Assembly: GCA_014960805.1 (NCBI GenBank)
Contig: CP063163.1
Coordinates: 1,568,001 to 1,632,000 of the forward strand
DNA length: 64,000 bases
Direction: 5' to 3'
Source: Cytobacillus suaedae
Lineage (GTDB): Bacteria; Bacillota; Bacilli; Bacillales; Bacillaceae_L
Under the pieces are notes generated by a model, which searched no databases, was not told the DNA's origin, and saw only the letters and a program-made list of their open reading frames with translations. Shown here in pieces: positions 52,541-60,676 of this stretch (within the stretch, counting starts at the first letter, position 1; every line of letters begins with the position of its first letter). A program made the position numbers and the translations under genes.

Positions 52541-52903
52541 ATGAAGAAGATAGGCATTATAGGAGCAATGCAAGGTTGAAATAGATTTACTCATTGCTAG
52601 AATGGATTCTTATGAAGAGTCTAAAATCGCAGGATTCCCTTTCTACGCAGGTACATTGTTTGGAAAGAATATTGTTTTAACACGTTGTGGAGTTGGTAAG
52701 GTTAATTCAGCTGCATGTACACAAGTCTTAATTGACCGCTTTAACGTTGATTGTATTATTAACACTGGGATTGCAGGAAGTTTACAAAGTGAAATTGGTA
52801 TTTTAGACATGGTTATTTCATCAGATGTGACACATCATGATGTTAGAAAAGCCGGGCAAACCATTCAGCAGCTGTTGTATTAGAAATGATTAAGATGATG
52901 TGA
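52541..52903 (+). pseudogene. mtnN: Decayed MTA/SAH nucleosidase gene
   Basis: Start ATG 52541 with GAGAGG upstream gives MKKIGIIGAMQ, then a frameshift near 52575; the next frame reads VEIDLLIARMDSYEES..IAGFPFYAG..., 'GVGKVNSAACTQVLIDRF', 'INTGIAGSL' and 'SSDVTHHDVRKA', clear 5'-methylthioadenosine/S-adenosylhomocysteine nucleosidase sequence. A second change deletes roughly 90 residues; a third frame ends 'NHSAAVVLEMIKMM', the usual C-terminus. The catalytic core is lost, so non-functional. Confidence 0.8.
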
Positions 52904-52932
52904 TACAAACTACCAAAAGGGAGAATTCAAGT

Positions 52933-53745
52933 ATGGAATGCATCACTAATAAAGGAAGTATTCATTATAAAGTTTATGGAGAAGGCTTTCCACTTATCAT
53001 ATTACATGCTATGGGAACAGACCACCGTTCGATGAAGGCATGGCTAGAGCCAATATTCACCCGATTAGATGGCTTTAAAAGAGTTTATGTAGATATTCCA
53101 GCACATGGTGGAAGTAAAATTGATGATACTGTGAAGTCAACGGAGGATATCCTTGCTAGTGTACTAGATTTCATTGATCAGATGGATTTTGAGGAATACT
53201 CACTCATCGGCCACTCCTACGGGGGATATTTAGCACAAGGGATTGTTCATAGGAGGTCACATCAAGTAAAGGGCATATGCCTAATAGCACCAGCCTTACA
53301 TATTAAGAAAAGAACTTTACCAGAGAATAAGGTCTTCCGTTCGTGCAATCACTCTCTTGAACAATTGGATGCTGATGTTAGAGCTGCCTATGAACTACTC
53401 ATAGTTGTTCAGAATGAACTAACTCTTACCCGTTTCGTTGAAGAGGTTCAACCAGGAAGACTCCTTGCGAACAGGACGTTCTTAGCTTCAAACTGGAGAG
53501 AATCGGGATACTTCTTATCAGACCCTCCTTTTATTCAGGAGGATAATATGCCTCAGTCAATGCTTATTATTGTCGGGAAACAAGATGCCATTTGTGGTTA
53601 TAAGGATCAATTAACACTCATCGAAAAGTTTACACACTCCTCAAATATTATTTTAGACCGAGCAGGACACATGCTGCCGATTGAGAAGCGGGAGATTGTT
53701 CAAGAACTTGTACTTGATTGGTTGATTTCAAACCGAATTGAATAG
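52933..53745 (+). CDS. Alpha/beta hydrolase
   Basis: 270-aa alpha/beta-hydrolase fold enzyme with nucleophile Ser95 in GHSYGG, acid Asp in 'VGKQDAICGY' and His in 'RAGHMLPIEKRE', and oxyanion strand 'PLIILHAMGTDHRS'. Reaction unknown. ATG 52933 is preferred because AAGGGAG is 9 nt upstream; the frame is open to 52900. Followed 14 bp later by a GNAT gene, probable operon. Confidence 0.87.
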   Translation: MECITNKGSIHYKVYGEGFPLIILHAMGTDHRSMKAWLEPIFTRLDGFKRVYVDIPAHGGSKIDDTVKSTEDILASVLDFIDQMDFEEYSLIGHSYGGYLAQGIVHRRSHQVKGICLIAPALHIKKRTLPENKVFRSCNHSLEQLDADVRAAYELLIVVQNELTLTRFVEEVQPGRLLANRTFLASNWRESGYFLSDPPFIQEDNMPQSMLIIVGKQDAICGYKDQLTLIEKFTHSSNIILDRAGHMLPIEKREIVQELVLDWLISNRIE

Positions 53746-53759
53746 GGAGGCTGCTAACA

Positions 53760-54230
53760 GTGGAAATTCGTTTTGTGAAAAGCTCAGATTATTATTCTAT
53801 TTCACCACTTATTAATGATTGGTGGGGTGGTAGGCAAATGGCAGATATGTTGCCTAAACTATTTTTTGACCATTTCAGTAAAACTAGTTTTATCGCTGAA
53901 ATAGATGGAAAGATTGTTGGTTTCATAGTTGGCTTCCTATCTCAAACCTATACCAATGAATCATATATTCATTTTGTAGGGGTTCACCCGGAATATCGAA
54001 AACATCAAATTGGTAGGAAACTTTACCATGAATTTTTCCAGGTTGTTAAAGCAAATAATCGTAGCGTTGTGAGAGCCGTTACTTCCCCAGTTAATCAAGC
54101 ATCAATTGCTTACCATCAGAAAATGGGTTTTGACATTGAAGAGAGTAACCATAAAATAGAAGGTTTATCTGTATTCCTAGATTATGATGGCCCTGCTCAG
54201 AATAGAGTCCCTTTTGTTAAGAAGCTATGA
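53760..54230 (+). CDS. GNAT family N-acetyltransferase
   Basis: 156 aa; 'HFVGVHPEYRKHQIGRKLYHEFF' is the acetyl-CoA loop and 'NQASIAYHQKMGFDIE' the C-terminal motif. Residues 30-70 contain 'LFFDHFSKTSFIAEIDGKIVGFIVGF'. Start GTG 53760 with GGGAGG 9 nt upstream. Downstream of the alpha/beta hydrolase; strong terminator follows. Confidence 0.87.
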   Translation: MEIRFVKSSDYYSISPLINDWWGGRQMADMLPKLFFDHFSKTSFIAEIDGKIVGFIVGFLSQTYTNESYIHFVGVHPEYRKHQIGRKLYHEFFQVVKANNRSVVRAVTSPVNQASIAYHQKMGFDIEESNHKIEGLSVFLDYDGPAQNRVPFVKKL

Positions 54231-54234
54231 AAAA

Positions 54235-54276
54235 AATTCCCCCAACGGAACTTCACATTTCGTTGGGGAAATTTTT
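54235..54276. terminator. Convergent terminator
   Basis: AATTCCCCCAACG...CGTTGGGGAAATT hairpin with TTT; between GNAT (+) and SDR (-). Confidence 0.85.
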
Positions 54277-55201
54277 ATGACGCAGTGAATTGACCACCAT
54301 TAACGTGAAGAGTTTGACCCGTTACAAAGCGGGAATCATCGGAAGCAAGGTACACAAATGTTGGAGCGATTTCAAAGGGTTGCCCATTACGGTCCATAGG
54401 ATTTCCTGCAACTGGTACTAGGTCAGCAGAGAAGCTTGAAGGGATGAGTGGAGTCCAAAACTTACCTGGTGCGACAGCATTTACTCGAATGCCTTTCTGT
54501 ACTAAATTGTTGGCCAATGCCCGAGTAAACCCAACGTTTGCTGCTTTTGTCGCTGTGTAATCAATTAATTGTTCAAATCCCACATAAGCTACAACTGAAG
54601 AAGTATTTATAATTGAACTTCCAGCTTTTAAGTATTTAAGGGCTGCTCTTGTTGTATAGAAATGTGAATAAATGTTAACCTTGAAGGTGTCGTCAAACTG
54701 CTCATCTGTTATATCCAGTAAGCTTGTTTGTAGAAACTGAATACCAACGTGATTACATAAAACATCAAGCTTGCCAAAGGCTTGGATCGTTTTTTCGACT
54801 ATATCTACACATTGCTGCTTTTGTCTTAAATCACCAGGTAGTAGTATACATCTTTTGCCAAGCTCCTCTATTCGGTTCTTCGTCCGGGTTGCATCCTCGT
54901 GCTCATCCAAATATGCGATTGCTACATCTGCTCCTTCTTTTGCAAATGCAATGGCAACTGCAGCACCCATTCCACTATCCCCACCTGTTATAAGAGCAAC
55001 TTTATCTTTTAATTTTCCACTGCCTATATAATTAGGATTTTCGACGATTGGTCTAGGAACCATTAGACTCTCTACTCCTGGTTGACGGACTTGACGCTGT
55101 TCAGGAACAGTAAGAGCAATATCTTGATATTTAGTGATCTTTCCATAATTCGGGTACATTGGATACTCTTGATTGTTTTGATTGTGTTTCTCTTTAGACA
55201 T
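54275..55201 (-). CDS. SDR family oxidoreductase, YhdF/YhxC type
   Basis: 308 aa. A 60-residue N-terminal extension (Pro/Asn/Tyr rich, '[10 protein letters not shown]') precedes the Rossmann fold with cofactor motif TGGDSGMG (about 72-79), 'NHVG', Ser in '[11 protein letters not shown]' and catalytic Tyr-x3-Lys 'YTATK'. The extended form is typical of Bacillus general-stress SDRs. ATG 55201 has AGGAGG 6 nt upstream. Substrate unknown. Confidence 0.88.
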   Translation of the reverse strand: MSKEKHNQNNQEYPMYPNYGKITKYQDIALTVPEQRQVRQPGVESLMVPRPIVENPNYIGSGKLKDKVALITGGDSGMGAAVAIAFAKEGADVAIAYLDEHEDATRTKNRIEELGKRCILLPGDLRQKQQCVDIVEKTIQAFGKLDVLCNHVGIQFLQTSLLDITDEQFDDTFKVNIYSHFYTTRAALKYLKAGSSIINTSSVVAYVGFEQLIDYTATKAANVGFTRALANNLVQKGIRVNAVAPGKFWTPLIPSSFSADLVPVAGNPMDRNGQPFEIAPTFVYLASDDSRFVTGQTLHVNGGQFTAS

Positions 55202-55334
55202 GGGTATCCTCCTATAAATGTTCATTCCGAATTACATTATGTAACATGGGCGAGTGGAGTGCCTGGGCAAAGGTGTCAAAATCTAAAAAGAATGAATAAT
55301 GTAGGAACAAAGAAAAAGTTAGAGGGGGAGTCGT

Positions 55335-55514
55335 ATGCAAGCCGCCGGTTATCAACTGAATTGGGAAGTAAAACTTATGCTAATAGATCAGTCGAATGAA
55401 AAGGAAGTTATATTATATAATTCAAACCCTTTTTATTTTCAAATACCTAAAATTGGATTTAGGCCTCCATATTACTGCAATCCAAGATATGAGCAGTACT
55501 ACCCGGTTATCTAA
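55335..55514 (+). CDS. Small Tyr/Pro-rich protein, 59 aa
   Basis: MQAAGYQLNWEVKLMLIDQS..., ending 'PPYYCNPRYEQYYPVI'. AGAGGGGGAG precedes the ATG by 4 nt and a terminator follows at 55550, so it is probably expressed. The aromatic, Pro-rich C-terminus recalls small spore-coat or surface proteins; no family recognised. Confidence 0.6.
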   Translation: MQAAGYQLNWEVKLMLIDQSNEKEVILYNSNPFYFQIPKIGFRPPYYCNPRYEQYYPVI

Positions 55515-55549
55515 AAGACAAAATCATCATACTTTATCTATACTCTATA

Positions 55550-55572
55550 CCCCTTTAGTAGGGGATTTTTTT
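55550..55572 (+). terminator. Terminator after 55335-55514
   Basis: CCCC-tttagta-GGGG followed by ATTTTTTTATTTT. Confidence 0.7.
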
Positions 55573-55666
55573 ATTTTGTGAGATGGTAGGAATTGGGACA
55601 TTTCCGTAGAATTATATAATAACCTGTATTGATAGAAATATTAAGGTTTTAGGGAGGAAAAAGAGT

Positions 55667-56224
55667 ATGTCAAAAACAGCTGTTCTTGTGATTGATGCAC
55701 AAGTTGGCATCATTGAAGGTCCCTCGATTGGACCAGTTTTAAAGAAGGAACAAGTCCTCGAGGTTATGAAAAATGTTATTGAAAGAGCAAGAGAAAACAA
55801 TGTACCTGTGATTTATATACAAGATTTAGATGTAGGTGCGGACAATCCTGCAGAGCAAGAGATCCATCCAACCATTGCTCCTTTAGAAACAGAATTGGTC
55901 ATCCACAAGACAGCCACCAATGCCTTTTATATGACTACTCTCACAGAAACCCTAAAAGAGTTAGATGTTGAACATATAGTGATTGTTGGATGTAAAACGG
56001 AATTTTGCGTGGACACCACATCAAGAAGTGCAACTGTACTTGGATTTGATGTTACGTTAGTCGCAGACGGACATTCAACAACTGATAATAAAGTATTGTC
56101 AGCTGAACAAATTATTGCACACCATAACTGCAATTTGCATGGATTAGATAACGTGAGTCACTTTATCTTAGTTAGAAATTCCACTGAATCTATTTTTGAA
56201 CATAAGCATTTGGAGTATAAGTAA
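55667..56224 (+). CDS. Cysteine hydrolase, isochorismatase family
   Basis: 185 aa with the family catalytic triad: Asp10 (LVIDAQ), Lys81 (IHKTATNAF) and Cys114 (KTEFCVDTT), plus the cis-peptide region 'IVIVGCKTEF'. Members hydrolyse amides, isochorismate or N-carbamoyl compounds. Full family length. AGGGAGG precedes the ATG. Substrate unknown; no metabolic neighbours. Confidence 0.9.
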   Translation: MSKTAVLVIDAQVGIIEGPSIGPVLKKEQVLEVMKNVIERARENNVPVIYIQDLDVGADNPAEQEIHPTIAPLETELVIHKTATNAFYMTTLTETLKELDVEHIVIVGCKTEFCVDTTSRSATVLGFDVTLVADGHSTTDNKVLSAEQIIAHHNCNLHGLDNVSHFILVRNSTESIFEHKHLEYK

Positions 56225-56314
56225 AGAGAAAAGTATAAACGGGTTGCCAATAGGTAGCTCGTTTTCTTTTTTATTTCCTTCGCGTAAGAATAGTTGCTCC
56301 ATAAATTATTTAAC

Positions 56315-56500
56315 CGAGTGGATTGAAGCGGAAGGCACTTGATCCTGCGGGAATAGAGGAAAGGTCGAGACCCCGCAGACGGAACGTCGAGGAGGCTCGA
56401 CTTCCTCCCCGATGGGAATTCGCCCTTGAAAAAGCCGGCAGTTGGCTTTTTCATAATTCCCCGCGGAAAGCAAGTGCCTGCAGCGAAGAGGAACGGCAAG
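56315..56500. repeat. Palindromic repeat core, copy B
   Basis: Contains the same arms as MITE-like copies A and C (GGAAGGCACTTGATCCTGCG ... CCGCGGAAAGCAAGTGCCTG) and the middle GTCGAGGAGGCTCGACTTCC. It has an extra hairpin GAAAAAGCC/GGCTTTTTC near 56428-56452 and lacks the GGCTC-type terminal repeats. Non-coding; ORFs crossing it are spurious. Confidence 0.7.
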
Positions 56501-56595
56501 ATGCAAAGTGATAAACAAAATGTGTCAATAAAGGTATTATACGTTTCTTGTCGAAATTATCCATTATTAATCATCGATTGATGATGGAGGTTCTT

Positions 56596-57822
56596 ATGAA
56601 AAATAACTTTTCAATACTGAAACAAGAGAAGAAATATACTAGATTTTTAACGTCTGTCTTCATAAGTGGGGTTGGAGATTGGTTTCACAGTATTGCTGTA
56701 TTTAGTCTACTCATGCACCTTTCAAATACAAGTATAGCCTTGGGGATTACAATGGCTTTACGAGTGTTACCTCATCTTTTATTTGGACCAATAGGTGGAT
56801 TACTAGCTGATCGTTTTTCTAAAAAAAAGATCTTAGTCATTTGTGATTTGGTCCAAGCTTTGGCGGCTTTTTCTCTTATCTTTGTTTCGACTGCTGAGGA
56901 TATCTGGATGATTTATGTTTCAACATTTATATTGATGTCAGCGACAGCCATTCAAATGCCAACCCGTTCTTCTTCTATCCCGTTATTGGTCAAAAAAGAG
57001 AATATCCTTAAGGCAAATTCCTTACATTCTACAGCCTTTGGAATCATGATGGTTCTTGGTTCAATGCTTGGAGGAATTGTTACAGCTATTTTGGAAAGTA
57101 ATTTAGCCTTTGGTGTTAATGCAATCACTTTGGTGATAGCTGGATTAATCATGCTAACGACAAGATTTCCGAAACATGAGCATGCTGAAACAGATGAAAA
57201 ATTCTCTTTTAAACAATATAAGGTTGTATTTCCGTTCATTCGAAAGGTTCCGATTATCCAGTTGGTTTTAATCTATTATGTTATCTGGGCTATTGGTGGA
57301 GGGGTTATGAACTTAATTCCGAATGTTTTTGCCTTTGAAGTCTACGGATTAGAGAATGTTGGAGTTGGTATATTGTATGCCTGCTTTGGGATCGGACAAA
57401 TATTAGGTGGTTATCTTTCACCGTACTTTGAAAAGTGGCCAAAGCAAGCAATTGCCATTGGATTTCTAATCGAGGGAATAGCCTATACCTTTTTCAGTTT
57501 TACACCGAATATAATAGTAGGAGGTTTGATGCTAATCATTGCTCTTACGGGCGTAAGTGTTGGAAACACGTTTGTAGGGACTATGGTTATGCAATATATA
57601 CCAGAAAAGTATCTCGGTCGACTGTTTTCTATTATCTATACCATAGTTAATGTTGTTCTTGGAACGACAATGATTTTGACAGGTGCGTTGCTCGCAAAAA
57701 TTGCACCTGAACAAATGGCGCTACTTTCAGGACTACTAATAACAATTCCGGCCATAATCATAGGCTACGGAGTCCTAAAATCCGGAACACCTCAAGCAGA
57801 ACTAGTTGAAAAAAATATGTAA
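56596..57822 (+). CDS. MFS transporter
   Basis: 408 aa with twelve predicted transmembrane helices. Motif A-like loop 'GGLLADRFSKKKILVICDL' between helices 2 and 3; overall like the MFS_3/MdrL-type multidrug or macrolide efflux proteins ('SGVGDWFHSIAVFSLLMHLSNTSIALG'). ATG 56596 follows GGAGG by 5 nt; the frame extends back to 56548 without a binding site. Substrate unknown. Confidence 0.87.
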   Translation: MKNNFSILKQEKKYTRFLTSVFISGVGDWFHSIAVFSLLMHLSNTSIALGITMALRVLPHLLFGPIGGLLADRFSKKKILVICDLVQALAAFSLIFVSTAEDIWMIYVSTFILMSATAIQMPTRSSSIPLLVKKENILKANSLHSTAFGIMMVLGSMLGGIVTAILESNLAFGVNAITLVIAGLIMLTTRFPKHEHAETDEKFSFKQYKVVFPFIRKVPIIQLVLIYYVIWAIGGGVMNLIPNVFAFEVYGLENVGVGILYACFGIGQILGGYLSPYFEKWPKQAIAIGFLIEGIAYTFFSFTPNIIVGGLMLIIALTGVSVGNTFVGTMVMQYIPEKYLGRLFSIIYTIVNVVLGTTMILTGALLAKIAPEQMALLSGLLITIPAIIIGYGVLKSGTPQAELVEKNM

Positions 57823-57907
57823 GGATTCCTAGATAATTTCCTGTTATTTAATAATGCAAAAAAGTTCATTTTATAGTATTCTGTATATAAGTGAATAGGG
57901 ACCTCCT

Positions 57908-58020
57908 AAAGGGGAGTAGCTTTTACGGCAAAGGTCGTCATTACGGAGTATCTCCCGGCCTTGCTGGCAAATTAATTGTTAGCGAGACCTTTATCAATTA
58001 TGTATTGATAGGGTCTTTTT
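57908..58020 (+). ncRNA. yybP-ykoY manganese riboswitch with terminator platform
   Basis: Conserved elements in order: AAAGGGGAGTAGC (57908-57920), GGTCGTCATTACGG, CCGGCCTTGCTGGC and AGCGAGACCTTT (57981-57992). P1 is AAAGG/CCTTT. The P1 3' strand overlaps the 5' arm of a terminator, GACCTTTATCAAT/ATTGATAGGGTC then TTTTT (57985-58020), so ligand-stabilised P1 should favour read-through (Mn2+ ON switch). It precedes the alpha/beta hydrolase at 58083. Confidence 0.9.
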
Positions 58021-58082
58021 ATCATGAATAAATACTAGAATTACAGCATATTCGTATCAACTAGTGTATTCAGGAGGACAGG

Positions 58083-58886
58083 ATGCTTTATTATAAAACT
58101 TATGAACTAGGTGCTAAACAGGACTGGGTTGTATTTATCCATGGAGCTGGTGGAAGTTCGTCCATTTGGTATAAACAGTTGAGAGAATTTAAGAAACATT
58201 TTAATATACTGTTGATTGATTTAAGAGGACATGGGAAGTCTAAGGACCAAAAGATGCTAGGCAAAAACTATTCTTTTAAAGAAGTAAGCCTAGATATTTT
58301 AGAAGTCATTAATCATTTGCAAATTAAATCAGCCCACTTTATTGGTATATCACTTGGAACGATTTTAATTCGAAATATTGCAGAGATTGATCCATCAAAA
58401 ATAAAATCAATGGTATTAGGTGGAGCCGTGATTCGCTTAAATACTCGTGTAAAAACACTCATTACGTTAGGTAATTTAGGAAAGAAACTAATCCCATATA
58501 TGTGGTTATATAAATTTTTTGCTTGGTGTTTAATGCCTAAAAAACGACATGTAGAATCAAGATTACTCTTCGTTAATCAAGCAAAAAAGCTATGTCAGAA
58601 AGAATTCATTAAGTGGTTCAAGCTTACAACAGATGTTGCTCCATTATTGGTTCATTTTGAGGAAAATAAAATTACAACTCCGACTCTTTATATCATGGGG
58701 AAAGAAGATTACATGTTCTTACTTCCTGTGGAAGAAACAGTGAAGAAAAGCCCAAATGCAAGACTCGAAATTATTGAAGACAGTGGTCATGTTTGTAATG
58801 TTGACCAACCTGAGAAATTTAATGAGATAGCGATCAATTATTTAACTAGTTTAAAAGATAATAAAAATACAATTGAGGCTGTTTAA
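58083..58886 (+). CDS. Alpha/beta hydrolase behind the Mn riboswitch
   Basis: 267 aa; oxyanion motif 'VVFIHGAGGSSSIWY', nucleophile Ser90 in GISLGT, acid in 'MGKEDYMFLL' and His in 'EDSGHVCNVDQPEKF'. No signal peptide, so cytoplasmic. AGGAGG precedes the ATG. It is the first gene after a Mn2+-sensing riboswitch, whose usual targets are Mn exporters (MntP, TerC/YkoY, P-type ATPases), so a hydrolase target is unusual. No exporter gene follows within the window. Confidence 0.85.
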   Translation: MLYYKTYELGAKQDWVVFIHGAGGSSSIWYKQLREFKKHFNILLIDLRGHGKSKDQKMLGKNYSFKEVSLDILEVINHLQIKSAHFIGISLGTILIRNIAEIDPSKIKSMVLGGAVIRLNTRVKTLITLGNLGKKLIPYMWLYKFFAWCLMPKKRHVESRLLFVNQAKKLCQKEFIKWFKLTTDVAPLLVHFEENKITTPTLYIMGKEDYMFLLPVEETVKKSPNARLEIIEDSGHVCNVDQPEKFNEIAINYLTSLKDNKNTIEAV

Positions 58887-59014
58887 TTAAGAGAGTGGGG
58901 GATATTCCACTCTTTTTTATGTTTTTTATTGACTACATTGCTGAAAAATTAGTAATGAAAGATTGTCCATTTTATAGTACGCTAATTAGTAAGGGGATTT
59001 TGATTCTAGTTAAA

Positions 59015-59090
59015 TGGCAAACTTATCGAAAGGTAAGGACGCAAAGCTATGGGTCTAACGTGAGGAAAACACTATGATTGCCAAGTTACC
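59015..59090 (+). ncRNA. Cyclic di-GMP-I (GEMM) riboswitch
   Basis: Hallmarks: GGCAAACTTATC-GAAA-GGTAAGGACGCAAAGC (GNRA tetraloop helix plus the invariant GGACGCAAAGC), GGGTCTAA, second hairpin, then ATGATTGCC-AAG-TTACC. P1 pairs TGGCAA (59015-59020) with TTGCCA (59078-59083). There is no terminator between it and the next gene; AAGGAGG starts just after the aptamer at 59091, so control of translation start is the likely mechanism. Confidence 0.88.
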
Positions 59091-59109
59091 AAGGAGGAAG
59101 CTATTCATC

Positions 59110-59427
59110 ATGAGTTTACATACGATTTCTACTAAAACTACTACTTCTGAGGCTTCATGGGGTACGATTGAAAATTTATGTGATCTGCCTGAACTGCACA
59201 TAAGAGTCAAGCTTGGAAAAAAGATCTACCTATACAATCGATCTAAAATCATTCAAGCGATTGAAACAAATCTTACCTATTCAGAAAAGTCCGAAGTGTT
59301 AAATGCTCTTTCGAATATTGTACAAAGGAAGGGTGACATCTCTTCCTATATACGCGTTGTCCTAATCGGAGTTATCGTCAGACAAGAATCAGATGCATTC
59401 AAAAGCAGTGGCTGCAATTTACTATAG
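59110..59427 (+). CDS. Orphan c-di-GMP-riboswitch-controlled protein, 105 aa
   Basis: MSLHTISTKTTTSEASWGTI...; soluble, mixed alpha/beta by eye, with a central basic segment 'HIRVKLGKKIYLYNRSKI' and a helical second half; no catalytic motif, signal peptide or membrane helix. I do not recognise the family. AAGGAGG is 12 nt before ATG 59110; an alternative ATG at 59074 lies inside the riboswitch and is rejected. It is the sole gene between the aptamer and a terminator at 59440. Confidence 0.7.
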   Translation: MSLHTISTKTTTSEASWGTIENLCDLPELHIRVKLGKKIYLYNRSKIIQAIETNLTYSEKSEVLNALSNIVQRKGDISSYIRVVLIGVIVRQESDAFKSSGCNLL

Positions 59428-59439
59428 TATTTATTTGTT

Positions 59440-59466
59440 AGGAGTTGCCTAGTGCAGCTCCTTTTT
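59440..59466 (+). terminator. Terminator after 59110-59427
   Basis: AGGAGTTGC-ctagt-GCAGCTCCT hairpin followed by TTTT. Confidence 0.8.
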
Positions 59467-59482
59467 AAAAGGAGGGAATCAC

Positions 59483-59980
59483 ATGGAAGTTAGAGTATTA
59501 AATTCCAGCGATGCAGAAGCTTATAGAAAAATAAGGTTAAATGCACTACAAGGCAATCCGGAGGCTTTTTCTTCAAGTTATGAAGAAGAAATGGAGTTTC
59601 CTATTGAAAGAACAGCAAGTCGCCTAGATGATAGCTCTTCCTTTACCTTCGGTGCGTTTAAAGATAATACGTTAGTTGGAGTTGTTTCGTTAGTATTGGA
59701 GACGAGGCAAAAAATAAAGCATCGAGCAAATATTTTTGCGATGTATGTGAATCCTGACTATCGTAAACTTGGTGTGGGAAAGAAATTAATGGTTTCGGCA
59801 ATTGAAAAGGCACAGAAATTGGATGGGATTGAACAAATTTACCTTACTGTTAACGCCAGTAACGAGCCAGCTAAAAAGCTGTACTTATCACTCGGTTTTA
59901 AAACATATGGGATCGACAAACGAGCATTAAGGATTGGTAATCAATATTTCGATGAAGAGCTAATGGTGCTTGTTATATAA
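59483..59980 (+). CDS. GNAT family N-acetyltransferase
   Basis: 165 aa; 'IFAMYVNPDYRKLGVGKKLMVSAIEKA' carries the acetyl-CoA loop and 'LTVNASNEPAKKLYLSLGFKTYG' the C-terminal motif; 'NALQGNPEAFSSSYEEE' is the common N-terminal pattern of this subgroup. AAAAGGAGG precedes the ATG. Monocistronic. Followed within 5 bp by MITE-like copy C. Confidence 0.88.
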   Translation: MEVRVLNSSDAEAYRKIRLNALQGNPEAFSSSYEEEMEFPIERTASRLDDSSSFTFGAFKDNTLVGVVSLVLETRQKIKHRANIFAMYVNPDYRKLGVGKKLMVSAIEKAQKLDGIEQIYLTVNASNEPAKKLYLSLGFKTYGIDKRALRIGNQYFDEELMVLVI

Positions 59981-59984
59981 ATAA

Positions 59985-60159
59985 GGCTCAATTAACAAAG
60001 GTTGTTGGTTCTGACTGTATACTAAACAAGAGTGTATTGAAGCGTAAGGCACTTGACTCCTGCGGGAGGCTCGACTTCCTCCCCGCCGAAAGCAAGTGCC
60101 TGGAGCGCAAAGGAACGGTCAATGGTTAATTGATAACAACATTCTTTGAGAAAAGAGCC
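59985..60159. mobile_element. MITE-like element, copy C (inverted relative to A)
   Basis: 175 bp bounded by GGCTCAATTAACAAAG..TTGTTG and, on the other strand, GGCTCTTTTCTCAAAG..TGTTGTT. The right half is nearly identical to the left end of copy A read backwards. Flanks are TATAAATA and TATAAAAA, a probable AT-rich 8-bp duplication. The interior palindrome is a shortened form of the copy A core. It lies immediately after the GNAT stop codon. Confidence 0.65.
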
Positions 60160-60264
60160 TATAAAAAAGATTACTACATAAATTTCACAAAAAAGCTGTC
60201 ACATTTTTGAATCTCCTGAATATAGTAGTTCTTGTGTGAGTAACATTGAAAGGATGATTTTAGG

Positions 60265-60402
60265 ATGTACGTAAATCAACTAAACACTATGATTACAAAT
60301 AAAGACAACAACGGAACAGGGTACAAAGTAGTAGAAGTGAATGTAAAAGATTCATCGCAAAACCTATATGCAGTTGTTACACCAGTTAAATTGAAAGATT
60401 AA
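60265..60402 (+). CDS. Small hypothetical protein, 45 aa
   Basis: MYVNQLNTMITNKDNNGTGY..., a beta-rich hydrophilic peptide ending 'NLYAVVTPVKLKD'. GAAAGGATG lies about 8 nt before the ATG and a strong terminator follows, so it is plausibly expressed. No family recognised. Confidence 0.5.
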   Translation: MYVNQLNTMITNKDNNGTGYKVVEVNVKDSSQNLYAVVTPVKLKD

Positions 60403-60410
60403 TTTTTAAA

Positions 60411-60454
60411 AACCATCCCTTGATTATTAACTTACATAGCAAGGGATGGTTTAT
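60411..60454 (+). terminator. Terminator after 60265-60402
   Basis: AACCATCCCTTG/CAAGGGATGGTT perfect 12-bp stem followed by TAT; weak T-run. Confidence 0.65.
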
Positions 60455-60495
60455 ATTTTAGCTATCGTAGACAATTGGTTTTTCTTTACAACTTC

Positions 60496-60676
60496 TTGAT
60501 TCGTCTGTATAGTTTATTCTATAATTGAACTAACTAAAAAAGATCAGATGCTGCGAACATCTGATCAATCGCATCTATAGCCGCAATGTGAGCGGCCACC
60601 AAGTATAACAAGTACTTACAAGAAGAAGTAGCTACCCATTACCTAGGTCAGGCGGGGGAGGTTACTTCTTTTTGTT
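60496..60676 (+). ncRNA. Candidate antisense antitoxin RNA
   Basis: A promoter TTGATT (60496-60501), 18-nt spacer, TATAAT (60520-60525) would start a transcript near 60532 running through the 3' end of the minus-strand toxin mRNA. A stem built from AAGAAGTA and TACTTCTT with TTTTG at about 60627-60676 could end it, overlapping the toxin stop codon. This matches the 3'-overlapping layout of txpA/ratA-type pairs. Inferred from sequence only. Confidence 0.5.
60535..60566 (-). terminator. Terminator of the toxin mRNA
   Basis: On the minus strand GATCAGATG-ttcgcag-CATCTGATC (9-bp stem) is followed by TTTTTT. Confidence 0.8.

Noticed and set aside
54724..55399. Three plus-strand ORFs opposite or after the SDR gene
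   Set aside because: The first two are antisense to the SDR Rossmann fold; the third overlaps the better supported 59-aa gene at 55335 in another frame.
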